Source of the DNA: CAWJKP01 sp963843465
GTDB lineage: Bacteria; Planctomycetota; Planctomycetia; Pirellulales; Thermoguttaceae
Direction: 5' to 3'
Assembly: GCA_963843465.1 (NCBI GenBank)
Contig: CAWJKP010000004.1
Location: 558,001 to 622,000 of the forward strand
DNA length: 64,000 nucleotides
The stretch's first letter is position 1. Every line of letters begins with the position of its first letter. Shown here in pieces: positions 1 to 9,972 of this stretch. Under the pieces are notes generated by a model, which did not search any database, was not told the DNA's origin, and saw only the letters and a list, made by a program, of their open reading frames with translations. Both the position numbers and the translations under genes were made by a program.

Positions 1-572
1 TGGTGGATCTACCGTCTTTGAGTCCAACGGTCACGTCCGCGGACCAGGCGATCAGCCTTGCGCTGGCCAACAACCCGGCGATTCTTCAAGCCGACTGGAC
101 CGCCGCCAAGGCGGAGGCGGGTGTGAAGGTGGCGAAGGTCGACTGGCTGCCGGATGTCGCCCTGCTGGGAGGTTACGTCAACAACGACGGCATCAACGTG
201 ATTCAGCACAACGTCAGCTATGTAGCTCTCACGGCAAACATGCCCCTCTTCGAGGGATTCAAACGGATCCACGCGGTGCGTGAGGCGGAGGCGGTGGTCG
301 CGATGGCCCGGATGAAAGCATTCCAGACGCGGGACGAAGTCCGCTTGAAAGCCCGCAAGGCTTACCGCGAGTTCTACGAGGCCATGCAAGCGAACCAGAC
401 AGCCCAGGAAATGGTCCTGGTCCGCAAGGAGGCCCAACGGAAGGCCGCCACTGCTGACGACGCCATCAAGGCCGCCAGCGAGCTCATGAAAGCCCAGGCC
501 GGCGTCGTGCAGGCCGAGGCCACCTACCGCGTGGCTTACGCGAAGCTGTTGAATGTCGTGGGTTTGCAGTAG
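1..572 (+). CDS. TolC-family outer membrane efflux protein, C-terminal part (gene starts before the window)
   Basis: The reading frame is open from the left edge and ends with TAG at 570-572, so only about the last 190 residues are seen. The visible part has the helical, Ala/Gln/Glu-rich make-up of the second half of TolC/OEP proteins: a start of the type 'ADQAISLALANNPAI', a beta-like stretch ending 'MPLFEG' (the usual 'PLF.GG' at the barrel-to-helix turn), then long helices with 'ATYRVAYAKLLNVVG' at the C-terminus, where family members usually read 'A...Y..A...L..A.G'. Such proteins form the outer membrane channel of RND or ABC exporters. No partner pump gene follows it; the next gene is a sulfatase 430 bases downstream. 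The family call is an inference from pattern; the exported substrate is unknown. Confidence 0.7.
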   Translation, partial: VDLPSLSPTVTSADQAISLALANNPAILQADWTAAKAEAGVKVAKVDWLPDVALLGGYVNNDGINVIQHNVSYVALTANMPLFEGFKRIHAVREAEAVVAMARMKAFQTRDEVRLKARKAYREFYEAMQANQTAQEMVLVRKEAQRKAATADDAIKAASELMKAQAGVVQAEATYRVAYAKLLNVVGLQ

Positions 573-999
573 GCTTTGTGGGACGGCCACACTGTCTTAT
601 GAGGGGCGGAGCCCGCAAAGGCCGGTCGCGGTGCTCGTTGCCCTCCTTCTCCTCGTCTAACCCGCGGTTAACAAACGTCATCCGTTTCACGATCGCCGAT
701 TCCCCCTGGAAGGCCCACCTGGGGGGTTCCCGGGCATCGTAGCATTGGTATCAAGACAACTCGTCGCAGGCGGGCAGTGATTCTTTGGGTACCAACGGCC
801 TGCCGGAAGGTTCCTCCCAACGAAAGGACGATCTTGTGCCGAGACTGTGCAGCATGTTGGTTGCCGGCGTTGCTCGTCCGGCTCAAGCAGCCTGGACCGG
901 CCGGTAGTGCGAAGTAAGCCATTCTGTATTGCACGGCCACCGCCGGACCACGCGGGGTGGGCAGCGCCCATCAAAGCACTCCTGAAAGGACAGGCACCG
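573..999 (+). other. Intergenic region containing a copy of a sulfatase gene leader
   Basis: No complete gene is seen here. Positions 814-873 match 3623-3682, the ribosome binding site and first codons of the second sulfatase, with only 4 mismatches in 60 bases. The copied start codon is GTG at 836, and its frame (MPRLCSMLVAGVA...) ends at a TAG after about 23 codons. This is a leader-only remnant of a sulfatase gene, upstream of the first sulfatase. The remainder of the interval shows nothing recognisable. Confidence 0.65.
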
Positions 1000-3608
1000 A
1001 TGAACGCCAGGAACAAGGTTCGTAGGATTCCCTGTAACCACAAGTCGCTTGTGGTCGTAATCGCGGCAGCGACGCTGCTGGGCATTGCGTCGGCAAGTTC
1101 TGCCCAAGTTTTTCGCGGTGCGCGGCGAGTCCCGGCGGAAAGCAACCCGGCCAAGGCGTCTGGGGCTTCGGCTCCGCAAACCTACGGTCAGCCGGGGGCT
1201 CCCGACGCCACGACGACCATTGACGGGAAACGACTCCCGGCGCCCGATCCCAAGTTCGGCGGCGTGATCAGGGAGAACGCCGCGGAGTCGAAGCCCTGGT
1301 GGGCGCCGCGCGTGGTGCCGCCCAAGGGTGCGCCCAACGTGCTGTTGATCATGACCGACGATGTGGGGTTCGGCGCCCGAGCACCTTCGGGGGCGTCGTC
1401 CCCACGCCGGCGTTGGATCGCATCGCCAAGGCGGGACTCCGTTACACCTGTTTCCACTCCACGGCCCTCTGCTCGCCCACGCGCGCGGCCCTGATCACGG
1501 GCCGCAACCACCACTCGGTGGGCTTCGGCGTGGTCTCGGAGCAGTCCACGGGCTTTCCAGGCTACAACAGCATTATCCCCAAAAACGTGACGACGATCGG
1601 CACGATTCTGCGGGACAACGGTTACAGCACCTCGTGGTTCGGCAAGGACCACAACACGCCGACCTACACCGCCAGCCAGGCCGGGCCGTTCGACCAATGG
1701 CCCTTCGGCATGGGATTCGAGTATTTCTACGGCTTCGTCGGCGGCGACACCAGCCAGTGGCAGCCGAACCTGTTCCGCAACACCACGCCCATTTATCCCT
1801 ACGTCGGCAAGCCGGGGTGGAACCTTACGACGGCGATGGCCGACGATGCCATCGATCGGCTCGACGAGGTCAATCAGATCGACCCGAGCAAGCCGTTCTT
1901 CTGTTACTACGTCCCCGGCGGCACCCACGCGCCGCACCATGCCACGCCGCAGTGGATCAAGAAGATCAGCCGGATGCACCTCTTCGACAAAGGCTGGAAC
2001 GCCCTGCGCGAGGAGATTTTCGCCAACCAGAAGCGGCTCGGCGTCATTCCGCCGGACGCGAAGCTGACCCCGTGGCCCAAGGACCTGCTGCCCGAGTGGG
2101 ACTCGCTCAAGCCCGACGAAAAGAAGCTGTTCATCCGGCAAGTGGACGTCTACGCCGCCTACCTGGCTTACACCGACCACGAGATCGGCCGCGTGATACA
2201 AGCCGTGGAAGACATGGGCAAGCTCGACAACACGTTGATCATCTACATCAGCGGCGACAACGGCTCCAGCGCCGAGGGCACGCTGGTCGGCACGCCGAAC
2301 GAGGTCGCCATGTTCAACGGCCTCCAGGTTCCCGTGGAGGCGCAGTTGAAACTGTTCTACGACGCCTGGGGCAGCGACCGGACCTACAACCACATGGCCG
2401 TTCCCTGGACGTGGGCGTTCGACACGCCGTACAAGTGGACCAAGCAAATCGCCTCGCATTTTGGCGGGACCCGGCAGGGCATGTGCATCTGTTGGCCCGG
2501 CCGCATCAAGGACGTCGGCGGCATCCGCAACCAGTTTCACCACGTCGTCGACGTCGTTCCGACGATCCTCGAAGCCGCCGGCATCCGCCCGCCGGAAGAG
2601 GTCAACGGCATAAGGCAGAAACCTCTCGAAGGCGTGAGCATGATGTACACCTTCGACAAGGCCGGCGCCGACAAGCCCACGACCCACAAGACGCAGTATT
2701 TCGAGATGATGGGCGTTCGCGGGATCTATCACGAGGGATGGTATGCCTGCACCACGCCGATTCGTTCGCCGTGGGACGTCAGCGGTCCGGTGGTGCAAGA
2801 TCCGGCCACCGCCTACAAGTGGGAGCTCTACGACCTGACGAAGGACTGGACGCAGAACGATGATCTCGCCGCCGCCCACCCGAAGAAGCTGAGAGCGTTG
2901 CAGGACTTGTTCTGGAAGGAAGCCCGCAAATACGAAGTGCTGCCCTTGGATGCCTCGGTGGCGACGCGCTTGGTGGCGCCGCGGCCCAACATCACGGCGG
3001 GCCGCTCGACGTTCGTCTATACCCGGCCCATCACCGGCATTCCGCAGGGCGACTCGCCGCTGCTGCTGAACACCTCCTATACCGTCACGGCGGACATCGA
3101 GGTTCCCGAAGGCGGCGCCGAGGGCATGATCTTGACTTCCGGCGGACGGTTTGCCGGCTACGGGTTCTACCTGCTCAAGGGCAAACCCGTCTTCCTCTGG
3201 AACCTGGCGGACCTCAAGCGCGTTCGCTGGGAAGGCCCGGAGGCGCTCGCACCCGGCAAGCACGCCGTGGAGTTCGACTTCAAGTATGACGGCCTCGGCG
3301 CCGCCACGCTGGCCTTCAACAATATGAGCGGCATCGGCCGGGGCGGTACCGGCGTGCTCAAGGTGGACGGCAAGCAAGTCGCCAACCAGAAGATGGAGCA
3401 CACGCTCCCGCTCATCCTGCAGTGGGACGAAACCTTCGACATCGGCTCCGACACCGGGACGCCGGTGGACGACAAGGATTATCAAGTGCCGTTCACCTTC
3501 ACCGGCAAGCTCAACAAGCTGACGCTGAAGATTGACCGTCCGCAGTTGTCGCCCGAGGACATCAAGAAGCTCGAAGCGGCACAGCGCAACAACAAGGCGA
3601 GCGAGTAA
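1000..3608 (+). pseudogene. Secreted type I arylsulfatase, interrupted by one frameshift
   Basis: Start ATG 1000 follows a GAAAGGA ribosome binding site and gives a good signal peptide (MNARNKVRR...ASASSAQ). The first metal-binding motif NVLLIMTDD lies at about residues 113-121. The frame then breaks at the CCC run 1376-1378. One extra C would join it to a frame starting PSTFGGVVPTPALD and running to TAA 3606-3608. That part carries the catalytic motif CSPTR (Cys about 158, converted to formylglycine in active enzymes), GRNHHS, and a C-terminal beta-rich domain. The intact product would be about 870 residues, in the range of large arylsulfatases. It hydrolyses sulfate esters in the periplasm or outside the cell and needs a formylglycine-generating enzyme, not encoded here. 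The single-base loss in a homopolymer could be a sequencing error. The 813-residue frame on the opposite strand is a shadow. Confidence 0.85.
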
Positions 3609-3644
3609 CGCAAGTTTCGATTCTCCCAACGAAAGGACGATCTT

Positions 3645-5429
3645 ATGCCGAGACTGAGCAGCATGTTGGTTGCCAGCGTCGCCTTGGCGATGATTGGCGG
3701 CATTATTGCCTGTTCGACGCGCCCGGCCGCTTCGGGCGACAACGGCCAGAAGACAACCGCAAGCCAGAAAGCTGCAACCGCAGCCGAACCGGCGGCCACC
3801 AGGTCAGCCCCTTCCGCCGCTGCCGCCAAGACTCTGCTGGCCCAGGCCGATGAAGCGGCGCCGGCGAGCGAACCGGCCACCGGCGGAAAGAAACCGAACA
3901 TCGTCGTCATCATGGGCGACAACGTCGGCATCTGGAACATCGGCGCCTACCATCGCGGCATGATGGCCGGCCGAACCCCGCATCTGGACAAGCTCGCCAA
4001 GGAGGGCATGTTGTTTACCGACTATTACGCCGAGGCGAGTTGCACGGCGGGCCGGGCCAACTTCATCACCGGTGAACTGCCCATCCGCACGGGCATGACC
4101 ACGGTCGGCCAGGCCGGGGCCAAGATCGGCATACCGGCGGAAGCATGCACGATTGCCACCGCGCTTGAGCCTCTGGGTTACGCCACGGGCCAGTTCGGCA
4201 AGAACCACCTCGGCGATCTCAATGAGTTCCTGCCCACCGTCCACGGGTTCGACGAGTTCTTCGGTTATCTCTATCACCTCGACGCGATGGAGGACCCCGC
4301 GCACCCCGCCTACCCGCAGAAGTTGTTGGGCGTCGTCGGCCCGCGCAACATGGTTCATTCCTGGGCGACCGACACGGATGACGCCACCGAGATGCCGCGC
4401 TGGGGCAAGGTCGGCAAGCAGAAGATCAAGGACGCTGGCACCCTCTATCCGAAACGGATGGAAACGGTGGACGACGAAATACTCGATTACACGCTCAAGT
4501 TCATGGACAAGGCCAAGGCGGACAACAAGCCGTTCTTCGTCTGGCTCAACCCGACGCGCATGCACGTCACGACGCACCTCTCCCCGAAGTATGAGGCGAT
4601 GCGCAACTCCGAGAATGGCTGGACCATTCAGGAAGCCGGCATGGCGCAGCTCGACGACATCGTCGGTTCGGTGATGCAGTATCTCAAGGACAACGGCCTT
4701 GATGACAACACCATCGTCGTGTTCACCTCGGACAACGGCACCGAAACCTTCACCTGGCCTGACGGCGGACTGACGCCGTTCGCACAGTGCAAAGGGACGG
4801 TCATGGAGGGCGGTTTCCGCGTGCCGTGCATCCTGCGCTGGCCCGGCCGCGTCCCGGCGGACGCGGTTCAGAACGGCATCTTCTCCGGTCTGGACTGGTT
4901 CCCCACGTTCCTCGCCGCTGCCGGCAACCCGAACGTCACCAAGCAATTGCTCAAAGGCGTGAAGCTCGGCGGGCGGACTTACAGGAACCATCTGGACGGC
5001 TACAACCAGATGGACGCCATCACCGGCAAGGGGAAGTCCGCGCGTCACGAACTTTTCTACTTCGCGGAAAGCACCCTCGGCGCGGTGCGCATCGACGACT
5101 TCAAGTATCGGTTCATTGACCAGCCCGGCGGCTGGCTGGGTGTCAAGGGACACCCCGACGTGCCCGCTTTGACCAACCTTCGCCTGGATCCCTTCGAGCG
5201 CGCGGGCTGGCCGGCAGACGGGGTCAAGAGCGGGTCCGTGAAATACTTCGACTGGTTCCTCTACGAATTCTGGCGCTTCGTGTTCGTCCAACAGCAGGTG
5301 GGCAAGCTGGCCCAGACGGCCCTTGAATATCCGCCCATGCAGAGAGGCGCGAGTTTCAACCTCGATGCCCTGAAAGCGGAGCTGGCGAAGAAGATGGAAG
5401 AGGCGCAGAGACACACCACCGGCGACTGA
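3645..5429 (+). CDS. Type I sulfatase, predicted lipoprotein
   Basis: The protein has 594 residues. ATG 3645 follows CCCAACGAAAGGACGATCTT, with a clear GAAAGGA binding site. The N-terminus is a lipoprotein signal (hydrophobic stretch, then IIAC with Cys 23), followed by a low-complexity Ala/Thr linker to about residue 80. The sulfatase domain begins KPNIVVIMGDN (metal ligands about Asp 92 and Asn 93, where Asp-Asp is more usual). The catalytic motif CTAGR has its formylglycine Cys at 133, followed by ITGELPIRTGM. FTSDNGTE near residue 363 matches the conserved second metal-binding segment. It lies 36 bases after the first sulfatase, so the two are probably co-transcribed and act on sulfated polymers at the cell envelope. 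Substrate specificity cannot be read from the sequence. Confidence 0.92.
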   Translation: MPRLSSMLVASVALAMIGGIIACSTRPAASGDNGQKTTASQKAATAAEPAATRSAPSAAAAKTLLAQADEAAPASEPATGGKKPNIVVIMGDNVGIWNIGAYHRGMMAGRTPHLDKLAKEGMLFTDYYAEASCTAGRANFITGELPIRTGMTTVGQAGAKIGIPAEACTIATALEPLGYATGQFGKNHLGDLNEFLPTVHGFDEFFGYLYHLDAMEDPAHPAYPQKLLGVVGPRNMVHSWATDTDDATEMPRWGKVGKQKIKDAGTLYPKRMETVDDEILDYTLKFMDKAKADNKPFFVWLNPTRMHVTTHLSPKYEAMRNSENGWTIQEAGMAQLDDIVGSVMQYLKDNGLDDNTIVVFTSDNGTETFTWPDGGLTPFAQCKGTVMEGGFRVPCILRWPGRVPADAVQNGIFSGLDWFPTFLAAAGNPNVTKQLLKGVKLGGRTYRNHLDGYNQMDAITGKGKSARHELFYFAESTLGAVRIDDFKYRFIDQPGGWLGVKGHPDVPALTNLRLDPFERAGWPADGVKSGSVKYFDWFLYEFWRFVFVQQQVGKLAQTALEYPPMQRGASFNLDALKAELAKKMEEAQRHTTGD

Positions 5430-5475
5430 CCGAAATGACCTTCATGGCGGGCGGCTCGCAAGGGATCACGCATCG

Positions 5476-6213
5476 ATGGAAAACTCGCAGCCCGAGCCGC
5501 CGCCGAAGCGATATTCGGGCCGGAAGTGCCTGTTGGTGCTCATGGCCGGCGTCCTTGGGTTGTATCTGCTGATGGCCTACGCTCTCGTGCCGGCTGGCTG
5601 GATGCGCTACACGCGCCGTCACCCCGCGATGGAGGACGTTCCCGGCATCACGCACACCAGGACCGGCATCCCCGGCGACCCGCTCAACGTGGCCCTGATC
5701 GGCACGGAAACCGAGGTCAAGACCATCATGGCGGCCGCCAAGTGGTATCCTGCCGACCCACTCGGGCTTCGCAGCGATATGGCGATCGCTGCCGACACAG
5801 TGCTCAAGCGGCCGGACAACCGGGCGCCGGTCAGCAATCTCTACGTCTGGGGACGCAAGGAGGACCTGGCTTTCGAGCAGTCGGTGGGCGACAATCCGCG
5901 CAAGCGACACCACGTCCGCTTCTGGCGGGCCGAAAAGGCCGCCGCCGACGGCCGGCCCGTGTGGGTCGGCTCCGCCGTCTACGACGAGCGAGTCGGCCTC
6001 AGCCGCACCACGGGCCAGGTCACGCACGTTACTGCGCCCGCGGTTGACGTAGAGCGAGACTATCTCTTCCAATGTCTGGAAAAGACCGGCGACCTGTCCG
6101 AAACCTACGCTGTGAACGATTTCCACAAGGTTCGGAAAGGCAGGAACGGCGGCGGCGACCCTTGGGAAACTGACGGCCGATTGTTTGTGGGGATAATAAT
6201 GCCCGGGAAGTAA
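5476..6213 (+). CDS. LssY_C-domain membrane-anchored protein
   Basis: The protein has 245 residues, with one N-terminal membrane segment (about residues 17-40, CLLVLMAGVLGLYLLMAY...) and the rest outside the membrane. The soluble part runs from GIPGDPLNVALIGT through AAAKWYPADP, then VSNLYVWGR, HVRFWR, WVGSAVYDERVGL and ends in DGRLFVGII. This order and wording is typical of the LssY C-terminal domain, often found attached to PAP2-type membrane proteins. No phosphatase domain is present here. It lies 46 bases after the second sulfatase in the same direction. The molecular function of the domain is not established; the family call rests on motif recall. Confidence 0.75.
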   Translation: MENSQPEPPPKRYSGRKCLLVLMAGVLGLYLLMAYALVPAGWMRYTRRHPAMEDVPGITHTRTGIPGDPLNVALIGTETEVKTIMAAAKWYPADPLGLRSDMAIAADTVLKRPDNRAPVSNLYVWGRKEDLAFEQSVGDNPRKRHHVRFWRAEKAAADGRPVWVGSAVYDERVGLSRTTGQVTHVTAPAVDVERDYLFQCLEKTGDLSETYAVNDFHKVRKGRNGGGDPWETDGRLFVGIIMPGK

Positions 6214-6419
6214 TCTGGTGAAACCAATTGCCGTCAAATTCATCCCTTCAAGCGGCGACAGATCGGATAACGTGCCCCACTGGTGCTGACCGCCTTCGGT
6301 CCGTGAAGGTTTCGGGAAAACCGGTTTTGGATCGCGGCTTCCCGTGGAGCCCCGCCGAGCTTAGGCTAATAGGGCCTGTTGGCCTTTACGCACCATCCTT
6401 TCTCCTGGAGCCGGATGCC

Positions 6420-6923
6420 ATGCCCGACCCTCAAGCAGACCCCCAGCGGCGTAAGATGGTCTTGGCCTCGCAGATAATCGTGGCGGCCCTGGTGGCCGGA
6501 TGCCTGTTCTTCCTGCTGATCGTGGTACTCATTGTGCCTGGCAGACTCGGCAGTTGGGACTTGGGACTGGGCAAGCCCATGACCTGTGTCGCCCTGGTCG
6601 TGGCCTTCAGCCTCCTGGCGGCGCGGATCATCGTGCCCGGCGTAATCACTGCGCAGATGCTACGGCAGCTTGCCCGGCGAGAGCCCAAGGAGCCCGACTG
6701 GAAGGACCTGTTTGGCGTGTATCAGACGACCCTCATCATCAAGGCCGCGATGCTGGAGGGGACCACCTTCCTGCTGCTGGTCATGCACATGCTGGAGCGT
6801 TCGCCCTGGACGCTGGCCCTGGCCGTGGCGTTCCTGCTGATACTCCTGATGCACGTGCCCACGCGGCTCCGGGTGGAGGATTGGGTCGAGCGGCAGTCAC
6901 TCGTAGCAAGGGAAATGCAGTAG
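6420..6923 (+). CDS. Small integral membrane protein of unknown function
   Basis: The protein has 167 residues. I prefer ATG 6420, preceded by CTGGAG, over the longer open frame because the protein then starts MPDPQADPQRRK just before the first membrane segment. Four hydrophobic segments are visible: about 14-37 (IIVAALVAGCLFFLLIVVLI), 50-72, 105-120 and 128-145. Between segments 2 and 3 is a charged loop RQLARREPKEPDWKDLF. The architecture resembles F-type ATP synthase subunit c-like and related small planctomycete membrane proteins, but no diagnostic residue supports a named family. It is followed after 23 bases by the putative glycosidase gene. Confidence 0.6.
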   Translation: MPDPQADPQRRKMVLASQIIVAALVAGCLFFLLIVVLIVPGRLGSWDLGLGKPMTCVALVVAFSLLAARIIVPGVITAQMLRQLARREPKEPDWKDLFGVYQTTLIIKAAMLEGTTFLLLVMHMLERSPWTLALAVAFLLILLMHVPTRLRVEDWVERQSLVAREMQ

Positions 6924-6946
6924 CTTTCGCGTGGGAGGAGAAACCG

Positions 6947-9805
6947 ATGCTTGCCAAGACCCGGGTTCCAACGTCGACCTGTGCCGCAGCGATTCTTCTG
7001 GTTCTGGCCGGGCAGGCCGTCCGTGCCGCGGCGGCCGCCAAGATCGTGCTCAAGAACGATTCGATCGAGTACACGCTCAGCGCCGAGGGCAAGAACCTGA
7101 GCCTTCTTGCCAAGGGCCCCGGCAAGGAATATCTCGCCGGGCCCGGACAACAGGCCATCGTGACGTTGAACAAGGGCGGGACGAGTTACTCGCCCACGAC
7201 CTGCCGCTTTACGGACGGCAAGGTCGCCGGCGAAGGCACGCTGGTGGCCGAGTTCGCCGAGGCCCATGCCGCGATGACCGTAAGAGTGCGCTGCGCCAAG
7301 CGGTACTTGTGCTTCGAAATCCAGTCGGTCGATGGCCCAGCGGTCGAGGAAGTTTCGCTGCTGAACCTGGTTCTGAAGACCGATCAGGCCAACGCGATGT
7401 CGGGCGTCGCCTCGGATGCCGAGTTTGCCTTCGCCCTGCGGGCATTGAACCTTCAGGCGCAGGGCACGGTGGGCGGCAAGCCGGCCCGGTTCTCGGCAAC
7501 CGCGTCGCGACGGCATGGTTTGGCCGGCGCCAAGGTCGGCCTGGCCGCGGGCCCCGTCGCCGAGATCCGGCAAGTGCTCAAGGAAATGCTCGAAGACGAA
7601 GGGGCCACCCGGTCGCCGCTGGGCGGCCCCTGGGCCCTGGACGCCCAGCCGAATCGCGGCTCGTACCTCTTCGCCGACGTGTCGGAGAAGAATGTCGACG
7701 ATTGGATCGCCCTGGCCAAACTCGGCGGCATCCAGCAGATCCATTTCATCGGCTGGGAGCAAACGCTCGGACACTACTTTCCCCGCAAGGACGCCTTTCC
7801 CCACGGCCTGGACGGGCTGAAGGCCGCGGTCGACAAGATCCACGCCGCCGGCCTGAAGGCGGGCATGCACACGCTGACCGGCGCCATCCTGCCCAGCGAT
7901 CCCTGGGCCTCTCCGGTCCCCGATCCGCGCCTGGCCAAGGACGCAACCTTCACGCTCGCCGCACCCATCGACGGAAGATCCACCGTCCTGCGAATCACGG
8001 AGAAGCCGGGGGACCTGGATACGATCTGGGCCTACGGCAGCCGCGGAAATGTTCTCCAGGTCGGCGACGAGCTGATCCAGTACGACGCGATCGCCCGGAC
8101 GCCGCCCTACGGCTTCAGCGGCTGCCATCGGGGCGCCTTCGGCACGAAGGTTCTGCCGTACGACCGCGGGACCCTGGTCCATCATCTTTTCGTCCGCTAC
8201 CAGACGTTCCAGCCTGACGAAGACTCGACGCTGGTCGACGACCTGGCCGCGGCGATCGCCAACGTGTTCAATACGTGCGGATTCGACATGATCTACCAGG
8301 ACGGTTCCGAGGGGATGGCGGGCGGCTGGTACGGCATGGCAAGAATGCGCGAGGCGATCTTCGAGAAGCTCCGTCGCGACGCCCTGGTGGAGGCCAGCGC
8401 CTGGGGCCATTACGAGTGGGCCTTTCATTCCCGTTTCGGTGCTTGGGATTATCCCAACTGGGGGCTCAAGCGATTCGTCGACGCGCACTGCCGGGCCAAC
8501 GCGGATTTTCGCCGGACGGCGCTTCTGCCCGGACAGCTCGGCTGGTGGGTCATCTTGGGACCCGAGCGCGATCATCCGGCGGAAACGCCCGACGAGTTTG
8601 AGTATCTCTGTTGCAAGGCCTTGGCCTACGACACTCCGACCTCGTTCGAGGGAGTTTCGCCGGGTGGCGAGCCAGCCAACGCGCGACAGAATGAGTACCT
8701 GGCCATGCTGGGCCGTTACGAACGATTGAGACTGACCGGCCGGTGCCCGGCGGCGCTTCGGGAGAAGCTCCAGACGGAGCAGGCCGACTTCCACCTCGTC
8801 CAGTCCGCCGACGGCTCGGCGGATTTCACGGCGATCGACTACCTGGCCCACAAGGTTACCGGGCTGGCCGACGGCAGCGACTCGTGGACCGTAGGCAACC
8901 GTTATGCGGCCCAACCACTCAAGCTGAGGATCGACGCGCTCTATTCGGTCGAGCCTTACGACGGACCCGGCGGCCAGGTGCTGGCCGACTTCGCCACGCC
9001 GGGCGAGTTCGTCGCCCAAGAGGCTGCCGACGGCGTGACCCAAACTTTCAAGGCAACCGCCGAGCCGTCGAAGTCGGGCAAACCCGGCGGGCGTTACTCG
9101 GCCGCCAGCACGCGGAAGACGCCGCAAGGCGCCTGGTCCCGGGCGTCGAAAGTCTTCAACCCGCCGTTGGATCTCCACCCGTTCGACGCGCTGGGCGTCT
9201 GGATCCACGGCGACGGCCGAGGCGAGCTGCTGAACCTCCAGTTGACCAATCCGACGCAGTTCTGGCCCACCTTCGACGAGCACTACGTCAAGGTCGACTT
9301 CCAGGGCTGGCGCTATTTCGAGCTCCTCTCGCGGGAGCGCGACGCCGACCAGTATGCCGACTACGCCTGGCCTTATCAGGACGTATCGGCCGTGTATCGT
9401 TCGCCCATCATTCACGACCACGTCAGCGCACTGAATCTCTGGTTCAACCGCGTGCCGCCGGGCGGCGAGGCAACGTGCTGTCTGGGACCGATCAAGGCCC
9501 TGCGGACGATGAAAACCCGGCTCAAGAACCCGTCCGTCACGATCGGCGGGACCGAGATCGTTTTCCCGGCTGCCTTGGAGAGCGGTTGCTCGCTGGAGTT
9601 CGCGTCCGCTGCGGACTGCAAAGTATTCGAGGAGCGCGGCAAACTGATCCAGGAGGTCCACCTGTCCGCGCCGACGCCCGTCCTGGCGGCCGGCAACAAC
9701 CCGATGAAATTCCGTTGCGAGGCGGCGCCCGGTCCCTCGCTGCGAGCCAAGATCACGGTGCTCAGCGCCGGAGAGTCGGTCGGCAGGATTCCGGCGAGCC
9801 GTTGA
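6947..9805 (+). CDS. Secreted protein with probable TIM-barrel glycosidase domain
   Basis: The protein has 952 residues; ATG 6947 follows GGAGGAG. The signal peptide ends about residue 27 (LVLAGQAVRAAAAA). The N-terminal 200 residues are beta-rich. From about residue 235 (GSYLFADVSEKNVDDWIALAKLGG) the text is typical of an alpha/beta barrel glycosidase: IHFIGWEQTLG, LKAAVDKIHAAGLKAGMHT, and later GFDMIYQDGSEG, where an Asp sits at the end of a predicted strand as in clan GH-D or GH31-like enzymes. The C-terminal 350 residues look like beta-sandwich domains. No exact GH family could be assigned. With the sulfatases upstream it probably belongs to a polysaccharide degradation set; that is inference from context. 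The 1,090-residue opposite-strand frame is a shadow. Confidence 0.65.
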   Translation: MLAKTRVPTSTCAAAILLVLAGQAVRAAAAAKIVLKNDSIEYTLSAEGKNLSLLAKGPGKEYLAGPGQQAIVTLNKGGTSYSPTTCRFTDGKVAGEGTLVAEFAEAHAAMTVRVRCAKRYLCFEIQSVDGPAVEEVSLLNLVLKTDQANAMSGVASDAEFAFALRALNLQAQGTVGGKPARFSATASRRHGLAGAKVGLAAGPVAEIRQVLKEMLEDEGATRSPLGGPWALDAQPNRGSYLFADVSEKNVDDWIALAKLGGIQQIHFIGWEQTLGHYFPRKDAFPHGLDGLKAAVDKIHAAGLKAGMHTLTGAILPSDPWASPVPDPRLAKDATFTLAAPIDGRSTVLRITEKPGDLDTIWAYGSRGNVLQVGDELIQYDAIARTPPYGFSGCHRGAFGTKVLPYDRGTLVHHLFVRYQTFQPDEDSTLVDDLAAAIANVFNTCGFDMIYQDGSEGMAGGWYGMARMREAIFEKLRRDALVEASAWGHYEWAFHSRFGAWDYPNWGLKRFVDAHCRANADFRRTALLPGQLGWWVILGPERDHPAETPDEFEYLCCKALAYDTPTSFEGVSPGGEPANARQNEYLAMLGRYERLRLTGRCPAALREKLQTEQADFHLVQSADGSADFTAIDYLAHKVTGLADGSDSWTVGNRYAAQPLKLRIDALYSVEPYDGPGGQVLADFATPGEFVAQEAADGVTQTFKATAEPSKSGKPGGRYSAASTRKTPQGAWSRASKVFNPPLDLHPFDALGVWIHGDGRGELLNLQLTNPTQFWPTFDEHYVKVDFQGWRYFELLSRERDADQYADYAWPYQDVSAVYRSPIIHDHVSALNLWFNRVPPGGEATCCLGPIKALRTMKTRLKNPSVTIGGTEIVFPAALESGCSLEFASAADCKVFEERGKLIQEVHLSAPTPVLAAGNNPMKFRCEAAPGPSLRAKITVLSAGESVGRIPASR

Positions 9806-9972
9806 TCCTCGCCCACTGCGGCAGCGGCGCGGCCGGCCGCGACGGACTGGGCGCCGCGACCGGATCCTCGTGCAGTTCCAAAGATCGCCCCAGAGCGGCG
9901 TAGATGCAGATGCGTTCCCGTACCTGGCCTGGCGAGAGCGGAACTCGATGGGCTTCACCCCACGCATAAACA

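Noticed and set aside
1188..3629. 813-residue open frame on the minus strand opposite the sulfatase
   Set aside because: It mirrors a gene with clear motifs, has a composition of Arg/Gly/Val typical of antisense GC-rich shadows and no signals of its own.
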